Source: an uncultured Collinsella sp.
GTDB taxonomy: Bacteria; Actinomycetota; Coriobacteriia; Coriobacteriales; Coriobacteriaceae
Direction: 5' to 3'
Length of the DNA: 23,862 bases
Assembly: GCA_900756945.1 (NCBI GenBank)
Contig: CAAELZ010000047.1
Coordinates: forward strand, 1 to 23,862
Translations under genes and position numbers: made by a program
Shown: positions 6,588 through 16,819 of the stretch, one piece after another
How positions within the stretch are numbered: the stretch's first letter is position 1
Layout: each line of letters begins with the position of its first letter
Notes under the pieces: generated by a model
Seen by the model: the letters and a program-made list of their open reading frames with translations, nothing else
Told to the model about the DNA's origin: nothing
The model's database searches: none

Positions 6588-7361
6588 CTACTTGTGCGCT
6601 TTGCCCTGATTGGCCACGGCGTCGATCTTGGCGGCGATGGTCGCCGGGTCGCCGACGTGGCGCTTGTCGAGGACATTGAAATCGGTATCGAAGGTGTAGA
6701 CGAGCGGCACGCCGGTGGGGATGTTGACCTTGAGGATCTCCTCGGGCGTGAGGTGCTCGAGCTTCATGACGAGTGAGCGCAGGGAGTTGCCGTGTGCGGC
6801 GATGAGTACGCGCTTGCCGGCGAGCATCTGGGGGCGAATCTCGTCTTCGAAATAGGGCCAGGCGCGGGCGATCGTGTCCTTGAGGCATTCGGTATAGGGC
6901 AGCTGATCGGGCGCGACATCACGGTATTGCTCCTGGGTGTGGGGATCGCGCGCGTCGTTCGGCTCGAGTGCCGGCGGGCAGATATCGAAGGAGCGGCGCC
7001 AGATGAGCACCTGCTCGTCGCCGTGCTCCGCCGCGGCATCGGCCTTGTTGAGACCCTGCAACGCTCCGTAGTGGCGCTCGTTGAGCTTCCAGGATTTGAT
7101 GACGGGCAGCCACTCGCGATCCATTTGGCCGAGCACGATGTTGAGGGTGTGGATCGCGCGCTTGAGGCGCGAAGTGTAGCAGACGTCAAAGTCGAAACCG
7201 GCTTCTTTGAGGGCTCGACCGCCTGCTGCGGCTTCTTCGCGGCCCGTGTCGGTGAGCTCAACATCGGTCCAGCCGGTGAACAGGTTGAGCTTGTTCCACT
7301 CGGACTCTCCGTGACGGATGAGGACGAGTTGCATCGTCTGCTGGTCTGCTTGGTGCGCCAT
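6588..7361 (-). CDS. gpmA: 2,3-bisphosphoglycerate-dependent phosphoglycerate mutase
   Basis: A 257-residue dPGM that interconverts 3- and 2-phosphoglycerate in glycolysis. The phosphohistidine motif is LIRHGESEWN (R16-H17-G18). LFTGWTDVELTDTGREEA, SRLKRAIHTLNIVL, NERHYGALQGLNKADAAAEHG and the second histidine motif IAAHGNSLRSL all match the cofactor-dependent family in order. The C-terminus (TGVPLVYTFD) is also canonical. The ATG at 7361 has AAGGAGG five bases upstream, so it is preferred over an internal ATG nine codons later. It is transcribed divergently from gltB and followed by mntH on the same strand. Confidence 0.97.
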   Translation of the reverse strand: MAHQADQQTMQLVLIRHGESEWNKLNLFTGWTDVELTDTGREEAAAGGRALKEAGFDFDVCYTSRLKRAIHTLNIVLGQMDREWLPVIKSWKLNERHYGALQGLNKADAAAEHGDEQVLIWRRSFDICPPALEPNDARDPHTQEQYRDVAPDQLPYTECLKDTIARAWPYFEDEIRPQMLAGKRVLIAAHGNSLRSLVMKLEHLTPEEILKVNIPTGVPLVYTFDTDFNVLDKRHVGDPATIAAKIDAVANQGKAHK

Positions 7362-7413
7362 AGGGGCCTCCTTGATCTGGCACGGTGTGCGTGCCGTTTG
7401 CTTGACGCCGCAA

Positions 7414-7442
7414 AGGATACCCGTTTTAAGCTTAAAAGTTAA
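7414..7442 (-). promoter_or_regulatory. Candidate gpmA promoter
   Basis: Read on the minus strand, TTAACT (7437-7442) and TATCCT (7414-7419) are 17 bp apart, upstream of the gpmA start, in a locally AT-rich stretch. Both hexamers depart from consensus at two positions, so this is a moderate-to-weak call. Confidence 0.4.
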
Positions 7443-7500
7443 CCAAGACTAACAAAATTGTTGTATTTGAATGGGATGGTGAAAGGGGGCTGCCGAAATG

Positions 7501-7635
7501 TCTCGATCTGTAACAGTTTGCCGCCAAAACCGACCCTTCGTGTTACAGATCGAGACAAACCAAAACCGTCCCGCAGAAAATCTCAATCTGTAACATCTAG
7601 GCGCCAAAATCGGTTCCTCCTGTTACAGATTGAGA
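7501..7635. repeat. Palindrome array 2: two 55-bp units at 80-bp period
   Basis: The units are 7501-7555 (G-type arms, TCTCGATC / GATCGAGA) and 7581-7635 (A-type, TCTCAATC / GATTGAGA), each with perfect 14-bp arms and 27-nt loops. The 25-bp spacer begins CAAACCAAAACCGTCC, identical over 16 bp to the first spacer of array 1. It lies in the 459-bp gap between the divergent gpmA and gltB genes, outside both presumed core promoters. Confidence 0.97.
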
Positions 7636-7730
7636 TGTTTGAAGTGGTGAGCTAACAGGCCGAACTTGGGGCCTATGTTGTCGCCCTTGAGGTCGGCGGT
7701 GTCCACTCGTAGGGCGTGCGTTACGCGATT

Positions 7731-7778
7731 GTTTCGAAACGGGTGGGAAACACAACGGGCCGACGATGCTCCTACTAT
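7731..7778 (+). promoter_or_regulatory. gltB upstream region: GAAAC direct repeat and -10 TACTAT
   Basis: A 10-bp palindrome GTTTCGAAAC (7731-7740) shares its GAAAC half (7736-7740) with a second GAAAC at 7747-7751, giving an 11-bp period. TACTAT (7773-7778) is a plausible -10, but the -35 position is poor. The GAAAC pair would sit near -41, the usual place of an activator. The spacing resembles actinobacterial GlnR half-sites (GnnAC-N6-GnAAC), but no GlnR is known from this sequence. Confidence 0.4.
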
Positions 7779-7820
7779 GCCTATTCAACTGACTGTCTAA
7801 ATATCTAGGGGAGGATCGCG

Positions 7821-10800
7821 ATGCAGGCAGATTCCGCTCAGCAGCAGGGCCTTTATCGCCCCGAATTCGACCACGATGCATGTGGCATCGGCGCGCTTGC
7901 CGATATCAACGGTGAGCGCCATCACCAGATTCTGGACGACGCACTGTCCATTCTGGTCAACTTGGAGCACCGCGGCGGCACGGGACTCGAGAAGAATACC
8001 GGCGATGGCGCTGGCATCCTGTTCCAGGTTCCGCATCACTTTTTCCGTAAAGAGGCTCAAAAGTGCGGCCAGATTCTGCCGGCAGAGGGCGACTATGGCG
8101 TGGCCATGCTGTTCTTTCCGCAGGACGACAAGGGCGTAGAGGATGCCCGTCGCGTGTTTGAGGAGGGCTGCGCCGAGGCCGGCGTGCCGCTGCTCTTTTG
8201 GCGCGAGGTGCCCGTCGACCCGCACGACCTGGGCGAGACGGCACGCGCCTGCATGCCCACCATTCTGCAAGCCTTTCTGGGCCGCCCCGACGATACGCCG
8301 GCGGGTGACGCCTTCGAGCGCCGCCTGTACGTGTGCCGTCGCACTATCGAGAAGAAGGCCGATGCCGAGTTTGCCCTGCGCGACAAGATCTTCTACGTCT
8401 GCTCCATGAGCTCGCGCACTATCGTGTACAAGGGCATGCTCGTCGCCACGCAGATGCGCCGCTTCTTCATCGATCTCAACGACGCCGCTGTCAAGACGGC
8501 CGTTGCGCTCGTCCACTCGCGCTACTCCACCAACACCACGCCCAGCTGGGAGCGTGCGCACCCCAACCGTTTTATCATCCACAACGGCGAGATCAACACC
8601 CTCAAGGGCAACGTCAACTGGATTCGCGCCCGCGAGCCCAACCTGTACAGCCCCGTGCTGCAGCACGATCTTGAGCGCGTGATGCCCATCATCAACCGCG
8701 AGGGTTCCGACTCGGCGATTTTGGACAACGTGCTCGAGTTTTTGGTTATGAACGGTCGCCCGCTTACGCGCGCTGCGTCCATGCTGCTGCCTGAGCCGTG
8801 GGACCACAACGACAGTCTGAGCGAGGAGCGCCGCGCCTACGACGCCTACCAGTCCATGCTCATGGAGCCCTGGGACGGCCCGGCGGCCATCGCCTTTACC
8901 GACGGTCGCACGCTGGGCGCCGCCCTCGACCGCAACGGCTTGCGCCCCGCCCGCTACTACGTGACGCGCGATGGCCGCTTTATGCTGGCAAGCGAGGTGG
9001 GCACCATCGAGGTGAGCCCCGAGAACATCCTGACGAGCGGCTGCCTGGGACCGGGCCAGATGCTCGAGGTCGATTTTGCCCGCGGCCGCGTGATCTACAA
9101 CGACGAGCTGCGCGCCCGCTATGCCAAGGAGAAGCCCTACCGCGACTGGATTGCCGAGGAGACACTGACCGTCGACGCGCTCGATGAGCCCTCCGCGCCC
9201 GCGCCCGCCGAGGATGCCGAGGTGCCCGCCGCCGTGCGCATGGCCAAGCTCGGCTATCACTGGGATGATGTCGACGAGGTCGTGCGCCCTATGGCCCAGC
9301 AGGGCAAGGCCCCGCTCGCCTCGATGGGCATCGATGCGCCGCTGGCCTGCCTGTCCAAAAAGACGCGCTCGTTCTACGACTATTTCTATCAGCTGTTCGC
9401 TCAGGTCACAAACCCGCCGATCGACGCCCTGCGCGAGCACATGGTGACTTCGACCACGCTCTACCTGGGCAACCACGGTAACCTGCTCGAGGACTCCCGT
9501 ACGGCCTGCCAGCTGGTTCGCTTGGAGCGACCGCTGCTGAGCAAGGAGGAGTTTGACCGCATTTGCGCCATCGACCGCGTGGGCTTTAAGACCCGCCGTT
9601 TTCGTGCCGTGTACCGCCGCAATGCCGGCGAGGGTGCGCTGCAGGCTGCACTCAAGCAGCTTGCAGAGGACGTTGAGGCTGCGGTGCGCGATGGCGTGAA
9701 CATCGTGGTGCTGAGCGATCGCGCCGCTGCGGGCGAGGTCCCCGTGCCGTCGCTGCTCGCCGTGGGTTGCGTGCACAACCATCTGATCCGTGCCGGCGTG
9801 CGCACCTTTGCCGATATCGTGGTGGAGTGCGGCGACGCCGTGTCCCCGCACGACTTTGCGGCGCTGGTGGGCTACTCCGCGAGCGGCATCTATCCGTATA
9901 ACGCGCATGCGTGCATCCGCGATCTGGCGGCACACGGCGACCTGGACGTGACGGCCGAGCAGGGCATCGCCAACTACAACAAGGCTGCGACCGCCGGCAT
10001 CGTCTCCATCATGTCCAAGATGGGCATCTCCACGGTGCAGAGCTACCATTCGGCGCAAATCTTCGAGGCCGTGGGCTTTACGCCGGAGTTCGTCAACGCG
10101 TACTTTGCCGGCACGGTGAGCCGTGTGGGCGGTATGGGTGTCGAGGACGTCGAGCGCGAGCAAAACGAGCGCTACGACGCCGCGCTCGCTATCCTTAAGA
10201 GCCCGGCTCCCGATCAGCTGCCCACGCTGGGTCTGACCAAGTGGCGCCCGCTCGGCGGCGAGGATCACCTGATCGATCCGCAGACTGTCTACTTGCTGCA
10301 GACCGCCTGCTGTGAGGACAGCTACGACACCTTTAAGGAGTACAGCGCCCGTCTGCACCGCACCGGTCGTGCCGTGCGCCTGCGCGACTTGCTCGACTTT
10401 AATGCCAGCGGCCGCACGCCGGTGGCACTCGACGAGGTGGAGCCCGCGCTCAACATCGTCCGCCGCTTTAACACCGGCGCCATGTCGTACGGTTCCATCA
10501 GCAAAGAGGCGCACGAGTGCATGGCCATCGCCATGAACCGCCTGCACGGCCGTTCCAACTCGGGCGAGGGCGGCGAGGATCCGCGTCGCGAGACCCCGCT
10601 GGCCAACGGTGATTCCAAGAACTCCGCGATCAAGCAGGTGGCAAGTGCGCGCTTTGGCGTGACGAGCCGCTACCTGTGCAGCGCCTTCGAGATTCAGATC
10701 AAGATGGCCCAGGGCGCCAAGCCCGGCGAGGGTGGCCACCTGCCCGGCAAGAAGGTCTACCCCTGGATTGCCGAGGTCCGTCAGTCCACGCCCGGCATCG

Positions 10801-12518
10801 GCCTGATCTCGCCTCCGCCGCATCACGACATCTACTCCATCGAAGACCTGGCCGAGCTCATCTTTGACCTTAAGAACGCCAACCCTGGCGCACGCATGTC
10901 GGTCAAGCTGGTCAGCGAGGCCGGCGTCGGCACCATCGCCACCGGTGTGGCCAAGGGCGCTGCCGACAAGATCTTGATCAGCGGCCACAATGGCGGCTCG
11001 GGTGCCGCTGCTCGCGATTCGATCTGGCACGCCGGTCTGCCGCTGGAGCTTGGCCTTGCCGAGGCCCAGCAGACGCTGCTGCAAAACGGCCTGCGCTCGC
11101 GCGTGGTGCTCGAGGCCGACGGCAAGCTCATGGACGGCACCGATGTTGCCGTCGCCTGCCTGCTGGGCGCCGAGGAGTTTGGCTTTGCGACCATGCCGCT
11201 CATCTCGATGGGCTGCCTCATGCAGCGCGACTGCCAGCAGGATACCTGCCCCGCCGGCATCGCCACGCAAAACTGCCGCCTGCGTCGCGGCTTCCGCGGC
11301 AAGCCCGAGCACGTCGAGCACTTTATGCTCTTTGTTGCCGAGCAACTGCGCGAGGTCATGGCGAGCCTGGGCTTCCGCACCGTCGACGAGATGGTCGGCC
11401 ATCCCGAGTGCTTGCGCCAGATTGAGGTCCCGGGCAACCGTAAGGCCAACCTGCTCGATCTGTCGCCCGTGCTGGCGAGCGCGACCTGCGAGTTCGGTGC
11501 CCATACCCCGGGTGCCGACGGTCGTCACTTCCTGCCGCAGATGGCCGCGGACAGCGAGCTCGACAAGACGCTCGACTCCACGCTGTTTGTGCCCTATACG
11601 GCCGATGCCCGTGCGCACCTGCGCCCGATTCGCTTCCGCGCCGATATCGCCAACGTCAACCGCTGCGTGGGTACCATCTTGGGCAACGCAGTGACCAAGG
11701 CGCATCCCGAGGGTTTGCCCGCCGGCTCCATCACCATCGATTGCGATGGTTCGGCCGGTCAGAGCTTTGGCGCCTTCCTGCCGCGCGGCGTGACGCTCAA
11801 CGTGTGCGGCGACGCCAACGACTACTTTGGCAAGGGCCTTTCGGGCGGCGAGGTGTCGGTGCGCCCTAACCCGCATGCGACCTACAAGTTCGACGAGAAC
11901 ATCATCGTGGGCAACGTTGCGTTCTTTGGCGCCACGAGCGGCCGCGGCTTCATTAACGGTCTGGCCGGTCAGCGCTTTGGCGTGCGCAACTCCGGTGCCA
12001 CCGTGGTGGTCGAGGGCTGCGGCAACCATGGCTGCGAGTACATGACGGGCGGTCTGGCGCTCATCTTGGGCGAGGTCGGACAGAACTTCGCCGCCGGCAT
12101 GACAGGTGGCGTGGCCTATGTCTTTGATCAGTACGGCACGCTCAGCGCCCGCGTGAACCACGAGAGCGTGGAGCTCAAGGCCCCGACGGCCGGCGAGCTG
12201 GCGCAGATTCGCGAGCTCATCCAGAAGCACGTGGACGCGACGCAGAGCCCGCGCGGCATTAAGTTGCTCTACAGCTTCGACTCGATGAGCAAGCGCTTTG
12301 TGAAGGTCATTCCGACCGAGTACGAGCGCGTGCTGGCGATTGTCGCCGCGGGCGAGGCTGCCGGCAAGACGCATGCGCAGGCCGAGGAGCTGGCGTTTGA
12401 CATTGTGACCGGTCGCGCGAGTGCCGCGGATGTCGCTCGCTTTGATGTGGCGGGTGGTGTCGCTGGTGCTGTGCCCGCCGCCGCCAGCTCTGTTGCTTCG
12501 ACCAAGAAGGAGGCGTAA
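7821..12518 (+). CDS. gltB: Glutamate synthase (NADPH) large subunit
   Basis: A 1565-residue GltB, the usual bacterial length. The catalytic cysteine of the class II glutaminase domain is C21 (DHDACGIG), exposed after removal of a 20-residue propeptide. This domain extends to about residue 420, with HSRYSTNT and NGEINTLKGN as ammonia-channel and substrate motifs. The FMN/synthase domain at about 830-1200 contains GGEDPRR, GAKPGEGGHLPG and SGHNGGSGAA. The 3Fe-4S cysteines are C1132-x5-C1138-x4-C1143. The C-terminal GXGXG beta-helix is near 1290-1480 (DYFGKGLSGGEV). It makes two glutamates from glutamine and 2-oxoglutarate, with electrons from GltD. The ATG follows GGGGAGG (7808-7814). The Ala/Pro-rich stretch near residue 457 is a linker. 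gltD follows after 5 bp. Confidence 0.98.
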   Translation: MQADSAQQQGLYRPEFDHDACGIGALADINGERHHQILDDALSILVNLEHRGGTGLEKNTGDGAGILFQVPHHFFRKEAQKCGQILPAEGDYGVAMLFFPQDDKGVEDARRVFEEGCAEAGVPLLFWREVPVDPHDLGETARACMPTILQAFLGRPDDTPAGDAFERRLYVCRRTIEKKADAEFALRDKIFYVCSMSSRTIVYKGMLVATQMRRFFIDLNDAAVKTAVALVHSRYSTNTTPSWERAHPNRFIIHNGEINTLKGNVNWIRAREPNLYSPVLQHDLERVMPIINREGSDSAILDNVLEFLVMNGRPLTRAASMLLPEPWDHNDSLSEERRAYDAYQSMLMEPWDGPAAIAFTDGRTLGAALDRNGLRPARYYVTRDGRFMLASEVGTIEVSPENILTSGCLGPGQMLEVDFARGRVIYNDELRARYAKEKPYRDWIAEETLTVDALDEPSAPAPAEDAEVPAAVRMAKLGYHWDDVDEVVRPMAQQGKAPLASMGIDAPLACLSKKTRSFYDYFYQLFAQVTNPPIDALREHMVTSTTLYLGNHGNLLEDSRTACQLVRLERPLLSKEEFDRICAIDRVGFKTRRFRAVYRRNAGEGALQAALKQLAEDVEAAVRDGVNIVVLSDRAAAGEVPVPSLLAVGCVHNHLIRAGVRTFADIVVECGDAVSPHDFAALVGYSASGIYPYNAHACIRDLAAHGDLDVTAEQGIANYNKAATAGIVSIMSKMGISTVQSYHSAQIFEAVGFTPEFVNAYFAGTVSRVGGMGVEDVEREQNERYDAALAILKSPAPDQLPTLGLTKWRPLGGEDHLIDPQTVYLLQTACCEDSYDTFKEYSARLHRTGRAVRLRDLLDFNASGRTPVALDEVEPALNIVRRFNTGAMSYGSISKEAHECMAIAMNRLHGRSNSGEGGEDPRRETPLANGDSKNSAIKQVASARFGVTSRYLCSAFEIQIKMAQGAKPGEGGHLPGKKVYPWIAEVRQSTPGIGLISPPPHHDIYSIEDLAELIFDLKNANPGARMSVKLVSEAGVGTIATGVAKGAADKILISGHNGGSGAAARDSIWHAGLPLELGLAEAQQTLLQNGLRSRVVLEADGKLMDGTDVAVACLLGAEEFGFATMPLISMGCLMQRDCQQDTCPAGIATQNCRLRRGFRGKPEHVEHFMLFVAEQLREVMASLGFRTVDEMVGHPECLRQIEVPGNRKANLLDLSPVLASATCEFGAHTPGADGRHFLPQMAADSELDKTLDSTLFVPYTADARAHLRPIRFRADIANVNRCVGTILGNAVTKAHPEGLPAGSITIDCDGSAGQSFGAFLPRGVTLNVCGDANDYFGKGLSGGEVSVRPNPHATYKFDENIIVGNVAFFGATSGRGFINGLAGQRFGVRNSGATVVVEGCGNHGCEYMTGGLALILGEVGQNFAAGMTGGVAYVFDQYGTLSARVNHESVELKAPTAGELAQIRELIQKHVDATQSPRGIKLLYSFDSMSKRFVKVIPTEYERVLAIVAAGEAAGKTHAQAEELAFDIVTGRASAADVARFDVAGGVAGAVPAAASSVASTKKEA

Positions 12519-12523
12519 GTGCC

Positions 12524-14005
<1,482 letters not shown>

Positions 14006-14045
14006 AGTAGTCACGGAGATATTCAACAATCGAATCGGCAAGGGC

Positions 14046-14127
14046 TGTCCCCAACTGCCGGCACAAAAGGAACGTCCCTAAGTGCCGGCAGTTAGGGACG
14101 TTCCTTTTCTGTCGGCATTCGGGGACA
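14046..14127. repeat. 82-bp nested palindrome with GGGGACA ends
   Basis: The perfect inner arms AAAAGGAACGTCCCTAA (14065-14081) and its complement (14092-14108) enclose a GC-rich 10-nt loop. Outside them are GCCGGCA / TGTCGGC and terminal TGTCCCC (14046-14052) / GGGGACA (14121-14127). It may serve gltBD as a terminator, since the right arm ends in TTTT, but its nested structure and GGGGACA ends look like a dispersed REP-type element. A related element lies at 18853-18933. Confidence 0.85.
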
Positions 14128-14429
14128 CTCCTTGCGGATTTGCGAGCAGTTTGCTCGTTTGTCGACGTACGGGCGTTCATTTGTCGACTTCTTGGGCTGT
14201 GGTCACCTGTTGTTTAAGTGGTGGCTGCGGGCATCTGGCTCAAAAGGGCGGGTTGGCCGTCGATGTTTACCTGCGGTTTTGTTGCGGCGCGCATTTTCGG
14301 TCAAGCTTTTCGTCAAGTGTTTGGTCAGCATCTGGTTTGCAGCCGGAGGCCTATTTTGCCCGCGCTGGTCGTGGCTGCCCACCCTCCTTGTAAGCTCAAA
14401 TTGAGGTCCATCAGTTTGAGGAGGATGCC
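14128..14429. other. Intergenic region with no clear gene
   Basis: No convincing coding sequence was found; short open frames here are rich in Arg, Trp and Cys and lack ribosome sites. A direct repeat TTTGTCGAC occurs at 14158-14166 and 14180-14188. Several GTCAAG-like words cluster near 14299-14335. The only clear signal is GAGGAGG (14418-14424) for the next gene. Confidence 0.6.
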
Positions 14430-15137
14430 ATGACTGACCACGCTTTTGACCGAGCAGAGCTGGCTGAAGCCGTCGGCAACGATATTGCCGACATGGCTCA
14501 CTTTTGGATGCTGCGGAAGTTTCAATTCCTGGAGCCGGCGCGCGAACAGTTCGAGATCATTGTCGACCCGTGGCTCAGCTATTGCACCGAGCCTTCGCAA
14601 AACGAAATCATGGCCTACAACATGGCGTTTACCGATTGGCTGCTGTTTGAGCGCCCCTATCGCCATGGCAAAACGCTGCTCGAGCTATATGTTGACGAGC
14701 CGCCGGCATCGCTTTCGCCTGCCTCGCTCAAGCGGCTCGAGCAGGTACGCGACACGCAGTATTTCTCGCGCTTTGGCATTTTGGACAAGGATCCTGCGTC
14801 CGGCATGGTCGTGCTGAAGGACACGCGCACCGATCATCGCTTTGATGTCTACGATCCGCATATCGTGCAGAAGGAGCACTGGAGTGACGGCGCGATTGCG
14901 GTGCGCCTCGCCTGCGTCGATGATGTCTGGCTTACGGCGGGACAGCTCTACCTGTATGACATCGCGCGGCTGAGCGATACGGCGGTCGATGGGCCGGGTG
15001 CGGTGCATCCGGAGGACCTGCAGGACGGCTTTGACACCTCGTGCATCAGCTTCTTCTTGCGTCTGGTCCGCGACATCATGGGCGTCCAGGGGCGGTACGT
15101 AAAGTCGCTCAACATCTACGAGCAGGAGTGGGAGTAG
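14430..15137 (+). CDS. Conserved-looking hypothetical protein
   Basis: A 235-residue soluble acidic protein with GAGGAGG five bases before its ATG, so translation is well supported. No named domain is certain. The middle reads YNMAFTDWLLFERPYRHGKTLLELYV, then LSPASLKRLEQVRDTQYFSRFGILD and VVLKDTRTDHRFDVYDP. From memory this resembles an uncharacterised family found in Firmicutes and Chloroflexi with F-x-DW-L-F...GKTPLE and a following small beta-barrel-like segment (sometimes next to SEC-C zinc motifs, which are absent here). That link is an inference. It is followed 41 bp later by palindrome array 3. Confidence 0.75.
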   Translation: MTDHAFDRAELAEAVGNDIADMAHFWMLRKFQFLEPAREQFEIIVDPWLSYCTEPSQNEIMAYNMAFTDWLLFERPYRHGKTLLELYVDEPPASLSPASLKRLEQVRDTQYFSRFGILDKDPASGMVVLKDTRTDHRFDVYDPHIVQKEHWSDGAIAVRLACVDDVWLTAGQLYLYDIARLSDTAVDGPGAVHPEDLQDGFDTSCISFFLRLVRDIMGVQGRYVKSLNIYEQEWE

Positions 15138-15178
15138 GGGATGGGTGGTTGTCGCCTGCCTTGCCTTTTGCCTTTTTG

Positions 15179-15313
15179 TCTCGATCTGTAACGTTTGGGG
15201 ACAAAAAACCAGCCTATCTGTTACAGATCGAGACGAACGCTTGGGCACCGCTGGTTTGTCTAAATCTGTAACGTTTAGGGGCCTGAAGAACGGTTTACTG
15301 TTACAGATCAAGA
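15179..15313. repeat. Palindrome array 3: two 55-bp units at 80-bp period
   Basis: The units are 15179-15233 (perfect G-type arms) and 15259-15313 (TCTAAATCTGTAAC / GTTACAGATCAAGA, partly mismatched). Loops are 27 nt and the spacer is 25 bp. The array begins 41 bp after one stop codon and ends 21 bp before the first plausible start of the next gene, between two genes transcribed in the same direction. Confidence 0.96.
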
Positions 15314-15340
15314 CATTTGTCGGCGGAGGCAACGGTGACG

Positions 15341-16411
15341 ATGGTTCATTTGTCCGATGTGGTGGTGATGGAAGTGTCTAATACCGTTTTCAAGCACAAG
15401 CATACGACTCGCAACACGTTGGCGCGGAATAGGATGCTCGCGCGACTCACGGAGGCGACCGAGCAAGGTGCGCTGCTCGCAACGCATGACAATGCCGAGC
15501 TCATGTGGCTACGGCGTCATGTGGGAACCGATGATATTGCGGAGCCCGAGCCGTATTTGTTCTGCTTTCAACATGATTGGGGTGTACTGACGCCGGCGGA
15601 GCGAGCGCTGCGTACCATCAAAGGGCTTGCAGAGTTTCATCCCGATTGGGCGTTTTGGGGCTATGACGCGGCGCTTTTGTGGGGTCTGGAGGTGCCGAAT
15701 GATCTGCTTGGGCCACGATATCTTGTTAAGACAGGTTGCTCGGTGCCGCTGAGTGCAGGATGTCGGCTGTTGCGTCCGCAGGCGGCGGGCGCACTTGAAC
15801 AAGTCGACGGCGTGCAGGCGACGTCGTTTTGGCGCACGGTGGAGGATTGCTTGCTGCGTGCGCCGTTCTCCTACGGGTTGGCGATTGCCGATTCTGCATT
15901 GAGGGCAAGGGGCGTATCGCGCGATGACCTGTGCGAGTGTCTCCGCGCCGATTGCGAGGGCAGGCGAGGGTATCGCAGGGCACAGGTGATTGCGTCGTAT
16001 GCGGACGGGCTGTCTGAAAACGGCGGCGAGTCTCGGTTCCGAGCATTCTTTATTGCGTACGGCTTTCCGGTTCCGGAGCTGCAGGTGGAGTTTCGCGACC
16101 CGCTCGATCCGAGCCAGGTGTTTCGCGTCGACTATTTTTGGCGGCTCGAGGACGGGACATGTGTCATCGGCGAGCTCGACGGAAAGGGGAAGTACACCTT
16201 GCAGAGCGGCGGGGGTCGGGAGTCGGTTGACCCATTCGTGGCAGAGCGTCAGCGGGAATCTCATCTGACAATGCTCGGGCATAAGGTGCTTCGGTTTACG
16301 TTTGATGAACTCAAAGACCCGGGGAAGCTGGCTGAAAAGATGAGGCTGGCGGGTATTTCGCAGCGGGCCGATTTGGCTGAGGGATGGAAGCGTCAGTGGT
16401 ATGGGTGCTAA
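15341..16411 (+). CDS. AbiEi/DUF559-like protein with a C-terminal PD-(D/E)XK (Vsr-like) nuclease fold
   Basis: About 356 residues. The N-terminal two thirds resemble the winged-helix/AbiEi_4-type region common in actinobacteria: RNRMLARLTEATEQGALL, WGYDAALLWGLEVP, and SFWRTVEDCLLRAPFSYGLAIADSALR. The C-terminal domain has GGESRFR (E230), VDYFW (D264) and E278-L-D280-G-K282. These are followed by a region ending GHKVLRFTFDEL, the layout of DUF559/Vsr-like nuclease folds with D-x13-E-x-D-x-K. Such proteins are annotated as type IV toxin-antitoxin or endonuclease-like, but activity is rarely shown. GGAGG (15325-15329) fits a GTG at 15335 or this ATG at 15341; TTG 15317 is less likely. No cognate toxin gene (AbiEii) is adjacent. 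Palindrome arrays flank it on both sides, and its codon use looks looser than that of gltBD. Confidence 0.75.
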   Translation: MVHLSDVVVMEVSNTVFKHKHTTRNTLARNRMLARLTEATEQGALLATHDNAELMWLRRHVGTDDIAEPEPYLFCFQHDWGVLTPAERALRTIKGLAEFHPDWAFWGYDAALLWGLEVPNDLLGPRYLVKTGCSVPLSAGCRLLRPQAAGALEQVDGVQATSFWRTVEDCLLRAPFSYGLAIADSALRARGVSRDDLCECLRADCEGRRGYRRAQVIASYADGLSENGGESRFRAFFIAYGFPVPELQVEFRDPLDPSQVFRVDYFWRLEDGTCVIGELDGKGKYTLQSGGGRESVDPFVAERQRESHLTMLGHKVLRFTFDELKDPGKLAEKMRLAGISQRADLAEGWKRQWYGC

Positions 16412-16453
16412 GGGGTGCAACTGACGCGAATGTGGTTGTTTCTGCCGAGTTTG

Positions 16454-16669
16454 TCTCGATCTGTAACAACAAGGGGCCGTTTGGCCTCGTAGCTGTTACA
16501 GATCGAGACAGAAGGTTGGCGCCTGGTGAAAGTTCTCAATCTGTAACATCTAACGGCCAAAATTCGACCCAACTGTTACAGATCGAGACAAAGGTTGGAC
16601 GCGGTGCCGAAAGATCTCGATCTGTAACATCTGGCTGCTAAAACCCGGTCTACCTGTTATAGATCGAGA
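16454..16669. repeat. Palindrome array 4: three 55-bp units
   Basis: The units are 16454-16508 (G-type), 16534-16588 (left arm A-type, right arm G-type) and 16615-16669 (G-type, right arm GTTATAG instead of GTTACAG). All loops are 27 nt; spacers are 25 and 26 bp, and both contain AAGGTTGG. The array occupies the 408-bp gap between the nuclease-fold gene and the amidohydrolase. From 16670 to 16819 only a possible -10, GATAAT (16775-16780), and the ribosome site of the next gene were seen. Confidence 0.97.
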
Positions 16670-16819
16670 GATTTCCCTAGTGCCGCTGGGATGGGATTGC
16701 AACGTATTCCGTCCCCCACATCCTCTCTTCCTTCCGTTAACCGATGCGTCTGCAGCAATCCAGCGGGACTAGGTGATAATGGACAAATGTTCAAGTTAAT
16801 CGTGAGGGAGGAGCTCGAT

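Noticed and set aside
5590..6888. A long minus-strand open frame across mntH and the end of gpmA
   Set aside because: It is in another frame of the two genes, is Arg/His-rich, and shows no membrane segments or motifs, whereas MntH and GpmA are both intact.
14132..14404. A 90-codon frame between the gltD palindrome and the next gene
   Set aside because: There is no ribosome site, the composition is rich in Trp, Arg and Cys, and two overlapping frames in the same region look equally random.
16454..16669. CRISPR-like reading of the palindrome arrays (constant arms, variable 25-27 nt segments)
   Set aside because: Arms are inverted in alternation instead of direct, loops are related to each other and not unique, arrays have only two or three units at five loci, and no cas-like gene is present.
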